Below, one piece after another: positions 62,977 to 64,000 of a stretch of DNA of 64,000 bases. The stretch is taken from positions 1 to 64,000 of the forward strand of contig JANYGI010000042.1 in the NCBI GenBank assembly GCA_025362495.1, written 5' to 3'. Both the position numbers and the translations under genes were made by a program. How positions within the stretch are numbered: position 1 is the first letter of the stretch; each line of letters opens with the position of its first letter. Source of the stretch: Byssovorax sp. GTDB taxonomy: Bacteria; Myxococcota_A; Polyangia; Polyangiales; Polyangiaceae. The notes beneath the pieces are model-generated. The model saw only the letters and a program-made list of their open reading frames with translations. It had not been told where the DNA came from and ran no database searches.

Positions 62977-64000
62977 CTAGAGCGACTTCTTCAGGCGCTC
63001 GATCTTCTCTGTGGTCGTCAGCGTCACCTTGGCGTGCTCGTCGGCGCTCATCGTCGCCTTGAGAGAGCGCAGCTCGTCGCCGACGCCGACGACGAGCTTG
63101 CCGGAGCGGGCGAACACCCACTCGGTCGGCGGGGTCTCGCCGTCCTTGTGCATGAAGCGCACGGCGCCGTCACCGATGTTCTTCTCCTTCGCGGAGCCGC
63201 GGATCTTCGCGAGCGTGGAGAGCACGTCCTTGGCCTGGTCGACGTCGCCGCGCGCGATCACGCCGACGCGCCAGCGCTTGTCGCCGGCGCGGTAGTAGCC
63301 GAACGCGCCGGCGCCGCTGCCCGTCTTGCTCAGCAGATCGGCCGTGATGTAGCGAATTCCCAGGGGGATCAGGCCGTCTTTCGGGAGCGCGGCGGCCGCG
63401 GGCGGGAGCGCCGTCTCGCCGGGGAGCTCGTCGCCCATCTCGCGGACGAGTGGCGGCAAGAGCTTCTCGCTCACCGATTTCACCGCGGCCTCGGCGGCGT
63501 CCTGGTTGTTGTACGTGAGCTCGACGAGGTAGAGCCCGCGCCACACGTAGGCGTTGCCGAGGCCTAACGCGGCAGCGCCGCCGCCGGGCGTGGGCTTCGG
63601 GGTCGAGTCGTCGGCCGGATCGCCGTCGCCGACGACGCGACGAGTGAACATGGCGTACGCGCCCTCGTTCGTGGCGAAGCGCGAGATGTTGACGTCGATG
63701 TTGGCCGCCGAGCCGGCGCCGTCGACGTAGCGCGCCTGCACGACGCGGCGCACGCCGTAGCCCTTGTAGATCTCGCATTCGCCGTCGAACAGGCTGCAGA
63801 TCTCGTCGAGCGGCAGCGCGGCGGAGTCGCCAAAGGCCTTGTCGCCGCCGTTCGGATCGAGGCAGTAGCCTCCCGAGGCGCGCGGGAAGTAGGGCGCGCT
63901 GGTCGCGTCGGCGATCTTGCCGCCGCCCGCCGCGCAAGCGCCCGCTTTTGCGGCCGGCGCAGGCGGCGGAGGCGGCGCGCCGCGGGGCTCGTCGCCCTTG
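62977..64000 (-). CDS. Unknown lipoprotein-like protein (5' end outside window)
   Basis: This partial gene runs off the right edge; about 340 residues are visible and the frame is open to the boundary. The visible part begins in a Pro-rich linker (PPPPPAPAAKAGACAAGG), then shows DEICSLFDGECEIYKGYGV and a beta-rich region with ANIDVNISRFATNEGAYAMF, resembling the DUF6599 fold found in exported proteins, but I cannot confirm this. The N-terminus, and thus any signal peptide, lies outside the window. Several Cys may form disulfides. It ends 28 bp before the quasi-palindromic repeat and is convergent with the parvulin gene. Confidence 0.65.
   Translation of the reverse strand, partial: KGDEPRGAPPPPPAPAAKAGACAAGGGKIADATSAPYFPRASGGYCLDPNGGDKAFGDSAALPLDEICSLFDGECEIYKGYGVRRVVQARYVDGAGSAANIDVNISRFATNEGAYAMFTRRVVGDGDPADDSTPKPTPGGGAAALGLGNAYVWRGLYLVELTYNNQDAAEAAVKSVSEKLLPPLVREMGDELPGETALPPAAAALPKDGLIPLGIRYITADLLSKTGSGAGAFGYYRAGDKRWRVGVIARGDVDQAKDVLSTLAKIRGSAKEKNIGDGAVRFMHKDGETPPTEWVFARSGKLVVGVGDELRSLKATMSADEHAKVTLTTTEKIERLKKSL

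Overview
The window is very GC-rich, densely coded DNA with strong third-position GC bias. Its content fits a myxobacterium (Myxococcota), most likely of the Polyangia/Sorangium side. That placement is an inference from gene content: three eukaryote-like Ser/Thr kinases, two of them fused to formylglycine-generating-enzyme-like domains; an FHA-bearing hybrid histidine kinase; many lipoproteins and VWA proteins; an ADYC-domain protein; lamin-tail and TPR/HEAT proteins. I found no tRNA, rRNA, CRISPR array, transposase, prophage or replication origin.

Layout. 1-8068 (all minus): hybrid histidine kinase (cut by the left edge), ADYC repeat lipoprotein, a 1271-residue kinase-STAND-FGE protein and a tandem-ACT protein. 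8272-15645: TPR-HEAT protein, SGNH hydrolase, peroxiredoxin and a POT-family transporter, closed by a 21-bp palindrome. 15884-22815 (minus): a TamA/BamA-like and TamB-like pair with a TGATG stop-start overlap. 22860-28856: small lipoprotein and membrane genes, a YihY-type membrane protein, a parvulin, a VWA protein, a PAP2 phosphatase and a LOG-family hydrolase. 28910-31108: a second kinase-FGE fusion.

The most interesting region is 31245-35682 (minus): a YceI-like lipoprotein, a 119-residue precursor-like lipoprotein ending in a CGEGTCG motif, a DUF692 (MNIO) enzyme, a DUF2063 (HvfC/BufC-like) partner, an ECF sigma factor and a six-helix NrsF-like (DUF1109) anti-sigma factor. This is the gene set of the bufferin/HvfABC-type modified-peptide systems linked to copper, with an autoregulatory sigma/anti-sigma pair. 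The precursor here is unusual: a predicted lipoprotein with a long Ala/Lys/Pro linker and only two core cysteines at its extreme C-terminus.

35929-44379 carries an outer-membrane protein, histidine ammonia-lyase, a porin-like protein with a Cys-rich lipoprotein, a biotinyl carrier protein next to a D-cysteine desulfhydrase-like enzyme, and a group of envelope/stress genes (YflT-like, BON, OmpA-like). Two gene-poor gaps flank the last group; one holds a rho-independent terminator that may belong to a small RNA. 45045-55324 has release factor 3, VWA proteins (one 5'-truncated), cyclophilin, a TldE/PmbA homologue, an HTH-receiver fusion, a lamin-tail lipoprotein and an XRE regulator. 55328-58002 is scpAB, where ScpB has a long basic repeat extension and a 21-Asp tail. 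58129-64000 has a zinc-ribbon kinase coupled to an outer-membrane protein, a MaoC hydratase, a membrane-anchored parvulin and a partial unknown protein.

Start codons were chosen from domain limits, signal peptides, Shine-Dalgarno sites and gene overlaps. Family names come from reading motifs, not from database searches.
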